Below, one piece after another: positions 1-7,235 of a stretch of DNA of 64,000 bases. The notes under the pieces are model-generated. The model made no database searches. It was not told where the DNA came from and was given only the letters and a program-made list of their open reading frames with translations. Each line of letters begins with the position of its first letter. Position 1 is the stretch's first letter. Both the position numbers and the translations under genes were made by a program. The DNA comes from Posidoniimonas corsicana (GTDB lineage: Bacteria > Planctomycetota > Planctomycetia > Pirellulales > Lacipirellulaceae), in NCBI RefSeq assembly GCF_007859765.1, contig NZ_SIHJ01000001.1:3699156-3763155 (forward strand), in the 5' to 3' direction.

Positions 1-79
1 ATCGAACAAACAGCGGTTGGCGGCGAGTGGTTGGTGGTTGAAGGCTATCCACAACCCACCTACTACGCACCACCTGCCA

Positions 80-670
80 CTAAACTGCCTGTAGCATCTC
101 GAGCTCGGCTGCGAGCCGCTTCCGCGCGACGTGCAGCCGGCGCTTGATGGTGCCGACCGGCGCCCGGAACGCGACGCTCATCTCGTTGAGCGACTCGCCC
201 CGCACGTAGAACGCGACCAGCGTGCTGCGGTCCATCTCGCCGAGTCGGTCCAGGCCGCCGCGGACCTGCTGGGCCCGCTCGTTGGTGAGCGCGGTGTCCA
301 GCGGGGTGCGGTCCTCGTAGACGGTGGCCTCGAGGGTCTGCGGCTCGGCCGACACAACCGGCTTGCGCCGGACCTGGCGGTTGATGGCCATGCGGACGGT
401 GATCTGCCGCAGCCAGCCGCCGATGGCCGCCGGCTCCTTGAGCTGATCGATCCGCTGCATCGCCTTCATGAACACGTCCTGGGCGAGCTCGAGCGCCTCG
501 GCTTCGTCTCCGAGGCGACGCAGCGCCACGCTCTTGACCATCCCCTCGTAACGCTCGACCAGCTCGCCGAACGCGGCCCGGTCACCCGTCTGGGCGGCGC
601 GGACCAGCGACTCGAGTGGGGTTTCGCTCGACGCGGTTTGGGCTTCTAAGGTTTCGGTAGCGAAAGTCAT
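80..670 (-). CDS. ECF-type RNA polymerase sigma factor
   Basis: A 196-residue sigma-70 family protein that would direct RNA polymerase to a regulon of its own. Region 2 lies at about residues 22-102 (the helix containing ELAQDVFMKAM, then GGWLRQITVRMAINR) and region 4 at about 135-190 with a helix-turn-helix (SLNEMSVAFRAPVGTIKRRL). Regions 1 and 3 are absent, as expected for the ECF group. A good ribosome site (GGAGAG about 7 bases ahead) supports the ATG at 670. No anti-sigma factor is recognisable next to it, so its input signal is unknown. The family is secure; the regulon is not. Confidence 0.93.
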   Translation of the reverse strand: MTFATETLEAQTASSETPLESLVRAAQTGDRAAFGELVERYEGMVKSVALRRLGDEAEALELAQDVFMKAMQRIDQLKEPAAIGGWLRQITVRMAINRQVRRKPVVSAEPQTLEATVYEDRTPLDTALTNERAQQVRGGLDRLGEMDRSTLVAFYVRGESLNEMSVAFRAPVGTIKRRLHVARKRLAAELEMLQAV

Positions 671-1493
671 GTTCTCTCTCCGCGAACTGGCCCGGCGAAA
701 CGCCGAGAGCCAAGGGAAGGTCCAGAAAGCGACGGGCCCGAGGAGCCAAGGACCAGAGCTGCGGGTGCGCGGCAGCGGAGGTCGGCGGTCCAGGGGCGGC
801 CGATCGCGTCGGGTTGAGTCGGTGCTGAGGGCCGGGTGGTCCGGCCTGCGGCTGTCGCCGCTCAGGCTTAGCCTCTAACGAGGCCGACTCGTCCGACACG
901 CCCGGGACAGCTTGCAAGGCTGCCCAGGGAACCGGCGTGCCACGAAGCGCGATGCATTGAACGGGAGCGTTCTAGCATCGCCATGCGTGGCGCGACGCCT
1001 GGTAGCGTCGCGAAGGCCGGTTTGGCCGTCGCGCAGGCTGCCGCGCGTGCGGCTTGCCAGCGGACAAACTGATAGCCGCGTACAAAGCGTACCGATACAG
1101 CGGAGGCGATCGTGCGGACGATGCTCTGCAGACCCCGGACGCCGTTGATGCCGTCGAGATTCGTGATGTTGCAGATAATCGTGACCATGTCGTCCTCGCT
1201 GCGCTATCGCGCGGCTAGAGAGAACCGGGGGCACGCCGCAGGACTCGCCGTCCTCGTGCGTGGCTCCCCAAAGGTTGGTGAGGGTTCGCCGGCCAAGCCC
1301 TGGTAGGCAGTCCGGCGAGTCAAGCATTTCATGCCGGGCGGTCAGCGTCAAGCTTCTTCCCGGTCGCCGGTCGGCGGGCCCCCCGAAAAGCGGGTTGCCT
1401 GCCGGCCAACGCCCCCTAGACATCCGGTTCGGCGGGCTGGTTCACCCGCCGGGAGGATTTTTCCTGAAAAGTTGGTCGCGCCGCCCGCGGGCG
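671..1493. other. 823-bp gap without a convincing gene
   Basis: No frame here has a recognisable domain or a convincing codon pattern. The best candidate is a 106-codon minus-strand frame from 1188 to 868; it starts reasonably (MVTIICNITNLDGINGVRGL) but becomes low-complexity Arg/Ala-rich after about 45 residues, so I do not call it. The gap must hold the promoter of the sigma factor gene at 80-670. A hairpin lies near its right end at 1430-1451. Confidence 0.6.
1430..1451. terminator. GC-rich hairpin downstream of the cytochrome gene
   Basis: CGGCGGG at 1430-1436 pairs with CCCGCCG at 1445-1451 around an 8-nt loop. It sits about 40 bp past the stop of the minus-strand cytochrome gene. A T-run follows it only on the plus strand, so as a terminator for the minus-strand gene it would be atypical. 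Confidence 0.35.
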
Positions 1494-2432
1494 TTAGCCG
1501 CGGTACAGATCGTGGCAGTCGGAGCACGCCTTGTTCAGGCGGCCGTAGGCGTCGCGGGCGGACTGGTAGTCCCCCTGGTCCGCGGCCCTGGAGATGTCGG
1601 CCGCCGCGTCTCGCATGGCCCGCGCGTAGCCGTCGTACTCCTCGTCGCCGGCGTCGATAAACTCTTCCCTGGTAAGCACTTCGCTAAGGAAGGCCAGCAC
1701 CTGGGCCTCGTGGGCGGCGTCCTCGGCGGAGCGGGAAAAGCTGGCGCTGCTGCCCATCAGTGGGCCCAGTCGCTTCTGCTGGGCGTCCTCGATGCGACGC
1801 ATGATGGGCGAGCGGTCGGCCAGGTCCGACCACAGCTGATCCGGTTCGCCGGCGGGCGCATCCGGCCGGCCTCCGCGGACCAGGTCGGCCAGGTCCTGGG
1901 AGCGGGCGGCGGCTTCGCGGTAGGAACCGTCCGTGCCAACCTTGCAGTTTGCCGCAGCGCGGGCGAAGAGCGAGCTCAGGCCGGGCGCGATGTCCCGCCA
2001 GCGGGCGTCGTCGTTGTGCTCGGCGGCCAGTCGGAACGCCAACGCCAGCATGCTGAACGCGTCGCGGGCGTCGCGGTAGCCGCCGCCCTTAAACGCGGTG
2101 GCCGTGGCGGTCGCCTGGGCGACCCGCTGGGCCTGACGTTTGATTTCGGTCTCGACCGCGTCGGTCGAGACCAACCGCGACCACTCCTCGCTGGCTTCGC
2201 TGGACTCCTGATCAGCGGCCGGGCCGCCCGTCTGAGGCCGGCTGGCGGCAAGCTGGCCGAAGTCCGGGCGGGGGCCGACAAGGACCGACTGCACGTCGCT
2301 GAAGAAGATGGCGCGTTGGCTGGCGGAGAAGGTCGGCGGCTTCGCCCGTCGCGTCTGAGGCTCGGCGACTGCGGGCGTTGCGAGCTGACAGGTTAGCCAA
2401 GCGGTGACAGTAAGAACCGGGATCGTTTTCAT
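1494..2432 (-). CDS. exported cytochrome c-like protein with C-terminal haem site
   Basis: A 312-residue protein with a Sec signal peptide (about residues 1-23, ending AVA) and a single CxxCH haem-attachment motif (CSDCH at 303-307) only six residues from the end. A haem site at the very C terminus after a helical domain is the layout of cytochrome c-prime-like four-helix-bundle proteins. The middle is Ala/Arg/Asp-rich and predicted helical. It probably works in the periplasm in electron transfer or gas/redox sensing, but no partner enzyme is adjacent. Class assignment is inferred from motif position. Confidence 0.75.
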   Translation of the reverse strand: MKTIPVLTVTAWLTCQLATPAVAEPQTRRAKPPTFSASQRAIFFSDVQSVLVGPRPDFGQLAASRPQTGGPAADQESSEASEEWSRLVSTDAVETEIKRQAQRVAQATATATAFKGGGYRDARDAFSMLALAFRLAAEHNDDARWRDIAPGLSSLFARAAANCKVGTDGSYREAAARSQDLADLVRGGRPDAPAGEPDQLWSDLADRSPIMRRIEDAQQKRLGPLMGSSASFSRSAEDAAHEAQVLAFLSEVLTREEFIDAGDEEYDGYARAMRDAAADISRAADQGDYQSARDAYGRLNKACSDCHDLYRG

Positions 2433-2458
2433 GCGGATGCTAGTTGCGAGGTCAAAGG

Positions 2459-3580
2459 CTACACCCGGGACGCCTCGGTCAGTCGGCGGACGACTTCCTG
2501 GGGCGAATCTGTCTCGTTGAGGATCTCGACCTGGCGTTCGGCGGCGCTCGGCCCTTCGGCCAATTGGATGCAGTGCTGCAGGCGGTCCTTGCAGCCGAGT
2601 TCCTCGGCAACGCCGCGGAGCCGGCTTGTGAGTCGGGTCGTGGCGGCGATCACCGGCAGCACCTCATGGGAGTAGCTGTCGACCAGTTGGGCGCGGACCC
2701 CGAAACGGGTGGCGCGCCACTTGTTCTGGGCGACCATCATCGGGTGGCAGTCGTGCTGGTAGGTCCCTTCCTCGATCTCGTCCGACAGGCCCTTCACCAG
2801 ACACTGCACCAGCGCGGCGATCGCCAGCGTGTCCTGAAGGTTGCCCGGCATGTCGCACACGCGGACCTCGACGGTGCCGAAGTTGTGGTGCGGGCGGACG
2901 TCCCACCAGATCTCGCGGATCGTGTTGATGAAGCCGGTGTCGATCATGTGGTTCACCAGCCAGACGTACTCGCTCCAGTTGCGCATGAGCGTCGGCAGGC
3001 CCGCGGTCGGCAGCCCCTCCATCACCTTGCTGCGGTGCGAGTGCAGGCCGGTGTCGCGTCCCTCCCAAAAAGGGCTGGAGCAGGATAGCGCCAGCAGCGT
3101 GGGCAGGTGCCGCATGATGCGGTCGCAGATCATCACCGCCTTGTCGCCCGAGTCGACGCCGACGTGCACGTGCAGCCCGAAGGTCACCAGCCGGCGGGCC
3201 ATCTCCTGCAGCAGGTGGACCAGGTTGAAGTACCGCTCGTCCTCGGTGACCTGCTGGTCGGCCCACTTGGAGAACGGGTGCGTGGCGCCCCACCACAGCC
3301 GCACGCCCTGATTGTCGCACGCCTGCTGCACCGCCCGGAGCTTGGCGGTGAGGTCGCGCTCGGCGTCGTCGATGGTTTCGCAGACGCCGGTGTTGATCTC
3401 CAGCACGCTCTGCATGAGCTCGGGCTTGAGGCTGGCGTCGTCGTGCCCGAGCGACTTCAGCTCCTGCGCGACCCGCGAGAACGCGCTGGTGAGGGCCATC
3501 GACTGGCCGTCGACCAGACCGAGCTCGAGTTCCACCCCGACCGTAGGCCGCTGGTTCGACGTGAATTCTATCTTGGCCAT
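2459..3580 (-). CDS. carboxylate-amine ligase, GCS2 (YbdK-like) family
   Basis: A 373-residue member of the glutamate-cysteine ligase type 2 superfamily, which forms amide bonds between a carboxylate and an amine with ATP. Diagnostic stretches are GVELELGLVD near the N terminus, LKPELMQSVLEINTGVCETI, GLHVHVGV, and FGTVEVRVCDMPGN. I chose the ATG at 3580 (MAKIEF) because the reading frame further upstream encodes an Arg/Pro/Ser-rich stretch unlike the family; no strong ribosome site marks it. True substrate is unknown: YbdK proteins have only weak gamma-glutamylcysteine activity, and no gshB is seen here. Confidence 0.85.
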   Translation of the reverse strand: MAKIEFTSNQRPTVGVELELGLVDGQSMALTSAFSRVAQELKSLGHDDASLKPELMQSVLEINTGVCETIDDAERDLTAKLRAVQQACDNQGVRLWWGATHPFSKWADQQVTEDERYFNLVHLLQEMARRLVTFGLHVHVGVDSGDKAVMICDRIMRHLPTLLALSCSSPFWEGRDTGLHSHRSKVMEGLPTAGLPTLMRNWSEYVWLVNHMIDTGFINTIREIWWDVRPHHNFGTVEVRVCDMPGNLQDTLAIAALVQCLVKGLSDEIEEGTYQHDCHPMMVAQNKWRATRFGVRAQLVDSYSHEVLPVIAATTRLTSRLRGVAEELGCKDRLQHCIQLAEGPSAAERQVEILNETDSPQEVVRRLTEASRV

Positions 3581-3683
3581 ACGCTGGCGCCTGCGAGGGC
3601 ACGAGGAGGGAGAACGGATAGGGGGATGCGTCACTCAAGTGTAGCATCATCCCCCGATTTCGCCGCGCCGAGTCGAATCCCAA

Positions 3684-3760
3684 CCCGCAGCGTCAGCGAG
3701 GGATCTCCACGCCCCCGCTTGCTTGGCGGCACTGCTGTGACCCCTCGCTGATGCTGCGGG
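3684..3760. repeat. foldback repeat with 19-bp arms
   Basis: CCCGCAGCGTCAGCGAGGG at 3684-3702 and CCCTCGCTGATGCTGCGGG at 3742-3760 are inverted copies matching at 18 of 19 positions around a 39-nt loop. It lies in the gap between two same-strand genes. The plus strand would read as PTRSVSEG, which I recall as a frequent spurious peptide in planctomycete annotations; this suggests a dispersed REP- or MITE-like family, but copy number cannot be checked here. Confidence 0.75.
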
Positions 3761-3798
3761 CTAGGATGGGCATCCGATCAGCAGGTAGTGGCGCCCGC

Positions 3799-5001
3799 TC
3801 AGCAGATGTTGATGCCCTGCAAACCCCACATCACGGCCGACCGGGCCAGCACTTTGGCGCCGACCGCCAGGCAACGCTCGTCGATGTCAAAGTGGGGCGT
3901 GTGCAGCGCCGGGCCGGGCGGCTTGGCCGCCGCGCCCAGGCGGAACATGGCGATCGGGGCGTGATCGCCATACACCGCAAAGTCCTCGCTCCCCATGCTG
4001 GGCGACTCGATCAGCCGCACGCCCGACTGCCCCAGCAGCAGCATCGCCTGCGAGCGGACCATCTCGGAGAGCGCGGCGTCGTTCTCGACGGCCGGGATGC
4101 TGACCGGGAACGACACCTCGATCCGCGTGCCGGTGATCTCCTGCACGCCGTGGGCCAGGTGCCGGATGTGCTCCAGCGTGGTCCGCTGCACCCCGCGGTC
4201 GAGCGTGCGGACGGTGCCCTCCAGCACGACGCACTCCGGGATCACGTTGGCGCTGTGCCCGCCGTCGACGCGGCCTATCGTGACCACCACCGCCTGGCGG
4301 CTGTCGGTCTTGCGGGGAACAAACTGGTACAGCGTACTGATGAGCTGCGCGGCGGCGGCGATCGGGTCGTGCGACTCGTGCGGCCGGGCGGCGTGCCCGC
4401 CGGCGCCGTGGACCTCGATCCGCATCATCTCGGCGTTGGCGGTCAGCACGCCGGAGCGGACGCCGACCTGCCCGGTCGGCAGGTTCGGGTCGACGTGCAG
4501 CGCGAGCGCCGCGTCGACGCCGTCCATCGCCCCGGCCCGCACCATCTGCTTGGCGCCGGTGGCGGTTTCCTCCGCCGGCTGGAACACCCCCCGCCAGGTC
4601 AGCGGCCCGGGCAGCGCGCCCTCCTGCTCCAGACGGTCCATCGCCAACAAGGCGCCGTACAGGCACGCGGTGTGGGCGTCGTGACCGCAGGCGTGCATGA
4701 CGCCGTCGCACTGGCTGCGGTACGCGACGGACTTCTCGTCCTGAATCGGCAGGGCGTCGATGTCCGCGCGGAGGGCGATCCGCTTGCCGGCGGTCTGCCG
4801 CCTGCTCTCAACCAGCAGGCCGTGCCCCTCGGGCCCGATCCGCACGTCCAGGCCGAGGTCCCCCAGCAGCTGGTACAGGTGCACGCTGGTCTGAGACTCG
4901 GCGCCGCTGCGTTCCGGGTGGGCGTGCAGGTGCCGCCGCAACGCGGTGATCTGCTCCAGCTCGGCGTCGATGATCGCGTCGATGCGTTTGTGCCAGAGCA
5001 T
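3799..5001 (-). CDS. M20-family amidohydrolase (N-acyl amino acid hydrolase type)
   Basis: A 400-residue metal-dependent amidohydrolase of the M20D/AbgB-HipO group, cleaving N-acyl or indole-acetyl amino acid-type amides in the cytoplasm. Visible motifs are HLHAHPE near residue 24, LRADIDALPI at 77-86, the metal site ACGHDAHT (Cys105, His107), QPAEE (141-145) with the general-base glutamate, and a late MGSEDFAVY. The full family length and all catalytic residues are present. No signal peptide. It has no clear operon partner; the phosphatase ahead of it ends 51 bp upstream. The acyl substrate cannot be predicted from sequence. Confidence 0.9.
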   Translation of the reverse strand: MLWHKRIDAIIDAELEQITALRRHLHAHPERSGAESQTSVHLYQLLGDLGLDVRIGPEGHGLLVESRRQTAGKRIALRADIDALPIQDEKSVAYRSQCDGVMHACGHDAHTACLYGALLAMDRLEQEGALPGPLTWRGVFQPAEETATGAKQMVRAGAMDGVDAALALHVDPNLPTGQVGVRSGVLTANAEMMRIEVHGAGGHAARPHESHDPIAAAAQLISTLYQFVPRKTDSRQAVVVTIGRVDGGHSANVIPECVVLEGTVRTLDRGVQRTTLEHIRHLAHGVQEITGTRIEVSFPVSIPAVENDAALSEMVRSQAMLLLGQSGVRLIESPSMGSEDFAVYGDHAPIAMFRLGAAAKPPGPALHTPHFDIDERCLAVGAKVLARSAVMWGLQGINIC

Positions 5002-5052
5002 CAGGGTTCACCACTGGGTCACGGGGACAGAATGTAGTCGTGGATTACGGGT

Positions 5053-5571
5053 TCAATCCCGTGCGTTGTTGCCGACGATTGTCAAATGGTTGTCAGACAC
5101 CCACGATCGTTGTTCGTCGGTGTCTGGCACCGCTATCCTTCGCGCCTCAGATATGCGCGAGAATGCTTCGCTTGGTTCGAATCCAGCGTGCAAGAGAATA
5201 CCCGCTGAGATGATGCCGCTGCGTCCGATCCCAGCACGACAATGGACCACGGTGTTTTGGCCGCCAGCGATCGATCCGTATAACTCATAGCAGAAGCGCC
5301 CGAACTCTTTCGCACAGGCAGGCAAGCCCCGGTCCGCAATCGGATAGGAAACAAACTCCATCCTATTTGACAGACAAAGCTGTGCCTCCCTGGCGAGCCC
5401 AAGCTCCTTCGCTTCATCGGGCTCAAGCAGAGACACCACACGGCCTATGCCGAACGCTGCGATGTTCTTGAACTCATCCTCGATCCACTCGCCTGGGACA
5501 GGTCGGGCCATTACGGCCAGAAAGCCGCTTCCAATGTGTTCCACGACATAGATGTCAGGCTTAAAGGCCAT
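5053..5571 (-). CDS. dual-specificity/tyrosine protein phosphatase
   Basis: A 172-residue Cys-based phosphatase. The P-loop HCRAGIGRS gives the nucleophile Cys111 and Arg117, and Asp80 in PIADRGLP is placed as general acid. It would remove phosphate from tyrosine or another phosphoester; the substrate is unknown and no kinase is adjacent. The gene is visibly poorer in G+C (roughly 55%) than its neighbours, suggesting acquisition or relaxed selection. The last 30 codons contain an 11-bp inverted repeat with a 17-nt loop (5091-5129), so the C terminus may have been altered by a repeat insertion. Confidence 0.85.
   Translation of the reverse strand: MAFKPDIYVVEHIGSGFLAVMARPVPGEWIEDEFKNIAAFGIGRVVSLLEPDEAKELGLAREAQLCLSNRMEFVSYPIADRGLPACAKEFGRFCYELYGSIAGGQNTVVHCRAGIGRSGIISAGILLHAGFEPSEAFSRISEARRIAVPDTDEQRSWVSDNHLTIVGNNARD
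5091..5129. repeat. inverted repeat inside the end of the phosphatase gene
   Basis: TGTCAGACACC at 5091-5101 and GGTGTCTGGCA at 5119-5129 are inverted copies with one mismatch and a 17-nt loop. Both arms are coding (PDT and WVSD of the phosphatase). It resembles a REP-type palindrome but could be chance. Confidence 0.4.
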
Positions 5572-5625
5572 CGACTAAGAGTGGAACCCTATAGCAAGGA
5601 GGTCTCGAAGTTGTGCGCCGGCGCC

Positions 5626-5695
5626 GGGGGCGGGGGCGGGGGCGGGGGCGTTCCCACCAGGGAAGCCCCGGAGTGGGGTCGAAGCGGGGGCTTCC
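5626..5695. repeat. G5 run cluster followed by a hairpin
   Basis: Four runs of five G separated by single C occur on the plus strand between 5626 and 5648, a sequence able to form a G-quadruplex or to slip. Just beyond, GGAAGCCCCG at 5661-5670 can pair with CGGGGGCTTCC at 5685-5695. The block lies downstream of mqnD (minus strand), where the hairpin might help end transcription, although no T-run follows it, and upstream of the phosphatase gene. Confidence 0.55.
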
Positions 5696-5744
5696 GCTGT
5701 CGCAGAGCGCCCCCGGCACCCACCGTCCCCCACTTCAATATACG

Positions 5745-6626
5745 CTACCGTCCGACAAACTCAGGCTCGACCAGCTCCGGCAGCACGCCCGCCTCGTGAC
5801 CCATCTTGAGGAACAGCGCGACGGCCTCGCGGCCCTTGTCGCCGAAGTCGCGGGTCCAGTCGTTCACGTACATGCCGACGAACTTGTCGGCCTTCTGGTT
5901 GTCCAGGTCGCGCCCGTACTGCAGGGCGTAGTCGAGGGCCGGCTGGCGGTTGTCCAGGCCGAACACGATGCTCTCCTTGAGCAGCCGCTCGACCTCGACG
6001 ATGGTCTCTTCGCCGAGGTCCTTGCGGATCGCGTTGGCGCCCAGCGGCAGCGGCAGGCCACCGGTGAGGTCGTGCCACCAGACGCCCATGTCGACGATCA
6101 GCTTCAGGTCCTGGTCGCCGTAGGTGAGCTGACCCTCGTGGATAATCAGGCCGGCGTCGACCTTCTTGCCCTCGAACTCGCCGGCCGCCACGGCCGGGAT
6201 GATCTGGTCGAACGGCACCAGCACGTAGTCGTAATCCTGCCCCAGGCAGAGCCGCAGCGACAGGAACGCACTGGTCAGCTTGCCCGGCACGGCGATGGTG
6301 CGGCTCTTGAGGTCGTCGACCGAGCACTCGTCCTTGGCCACGACCATCGGGCCGTAGTTGTCGCCCATGCTGGCGCCGCAGTTGCACAGCATGTATTTGT
6401 CGCGCAGGAACGCGTAGGCGTGGATGCTAACGGCGGTCAGCTCCAGCTCGCCGCTGAAAGCCCGCTGGTTGAGGGTCTCGATGTCGACCAGCTCGTGCGT
6501 AAACTCGAAGCCGCCGGTGTCCAGTTTGTCCTTCGCCAGGGCGTAGAACATGAAGGCGTCGTCCGGGTCGGGGCTGTGGCCAACGCGGATGAGCTGTTTG
6601 GTCGACGACTGGGCGGCGGTGGGCAT
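5745..6626 (-). CDS. mqnD: 1,4-dihydroxy-6-naphthoate synthase, futalosine menaquinone pathway
   Basis: A 293-residue protein of the MqnA/MqnD periplasmic-binding-protein-like fold. It would convert cyclic dehypoxanthine futalosine to 1,4-dihydroxy-6-naphthoate in the cytoplasm for menaquinone synthesis. Recognisable stretches are GHSPDPDDAFMFYAL near the start, FTHELVDIETLNQRA, and DAGLIIHEGQLTY with the conserved His. No other mqn genes are in the window, so the rest of the pathway lies elsewhere. The alternative, MqnA, is less likely because SPDPDDAFM and IHEGQLTY are MqnD-type. Neighbours (fliS downstream end, phosphatase) are unrelated. Confidence 0.92.
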   Translation of the reverse strand: MPTAAQSSTKQLIRVGHSPDPDDAFMFYALAKDKLDTGGFEFTHELVDIETLNQRAFSGELELTAVSIHAYAFLRDKYMLCNCGASMGDNYGPMVVAKDECSVDDLKSRTIAVPGKLTSAFLSLRLCLGQDYDYVLVPFDQIIPAVAAGEFEGKKVDAGLIIHEGQLTYGDQDLKLIVDMGVWWHDLTGGLPLPLGANAIRKDLGEETIVEVERLLKESIVFGLDNRQPALDYALQYGRDLDNQKADKFVGMYVNDWTRDFGDKGREAVALFLKMGHEAGVLPELVEPEFVGR

Positions 6627-6713
6627 GGCTGGCAGGGGACGGGGCTCGAGGGCGGATCGGAAACCAGCAATTCTACCGGTTTCCCCCGCCGAGCTCCAGC
6701 CGCGCCCGCGGCC

Positions 6714-7187
6714 CTACGCCTCGAACGAAACGCCCGATTCGATCGGCGCCGAGTTCAGGTGCGGGGTGGGCACGGCCGCCGGCTTGGGTGCCGGAGCGGG
6801 CTTCGAGGGCTTTTCTGCGCCGACCAGCTCGCAGGCCTGCCGCCAGGTTTCCCGCTGGTACTGCAGGATGGTGCGGGCGTCATCGATGACGACCCGGTCG
6901 GCGTTGACGTACGCCAGGCTGACCTGCGTGAACACGAACTGGTACAGCTGCGCGAGCTTGACGTTGATGTCGTCGTCGGAGTGCCGCACGCCGACGAGCA
7001 GCTCCTCCACGATCTCCATCACGCGGACCAGCGCGGCGTTTGCGGCCACCTCCTCCTCGCGGACCAGCGCCTTGTCGGCCTGATCGAGAAACCGCAACGC
7101 ACCCTCAATCAGCATCAGGTGCAGCTGCGCCGAGTTGGCGGTGTTGACCTTGGCGGCGAGGTACTCGTTCGTTTGGCTCTTGTTCAT
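6714..7187 (-). CDS. fliS: flagellin export chaperone FliS
   Basis: A 157-residue, mostly helical cytoplasmic chaperone that binds the C-terminal helix of flagellin and holds it unfolded for export. The family pattern is clear: LHLMLIEGALRFLDQA, a central helix ending VRHSDDDINVKLAQLYQFVFTQV, and a Trp/Arg-rich last helix (YQRETWRQACEL). The last 30 residues are an Ala/Pro-rich extension beyond the usual 125-130 residues. It is the last gene of the flagellar block, 48 bp after fliD. Confidence 0.93.
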   Translation of the reverse strand: MNKSQTNEYLAAKVNTANSAQLHLMLIEGALRFLDQADKALVREEEVAANAALVRVMEIVEELLVGVRHSDDDINVKLAQLYQFVFTQVSLAYVNADRVVIDDARTILQYQRETWRQACELVGAEKPSKPAPAPKPAAVPTPHLNSAPIESGVSFEA

Positions 7188-7235
7188 CGGTATCCGTACG
7201 TGAAGCGTTGATGGCGAGAGGTGACTTAAAGGGGT

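Noticed and set aside
1-79. Imperfect inverted repeat (AGTGG..GGTGGT) at the left edge
   Set aside because: Pairing is patchy, there is no T-run, and the element may continue outside the window.
868-1188. 106-codon minus-strand open frame in the first large gap
   Set aside because: Only the first 45 codons look plausible; the rest is low-complexity and there is no ribosome site, domain or neighbour support.
5041-5066. tRNA T-arm-like sequence (GGTTCAATCCC) at the phosphatase stop
   Set aside because: The stem pairs only with a 6-nt loop, and no acceptor, anticodon or D arm can be built around it.
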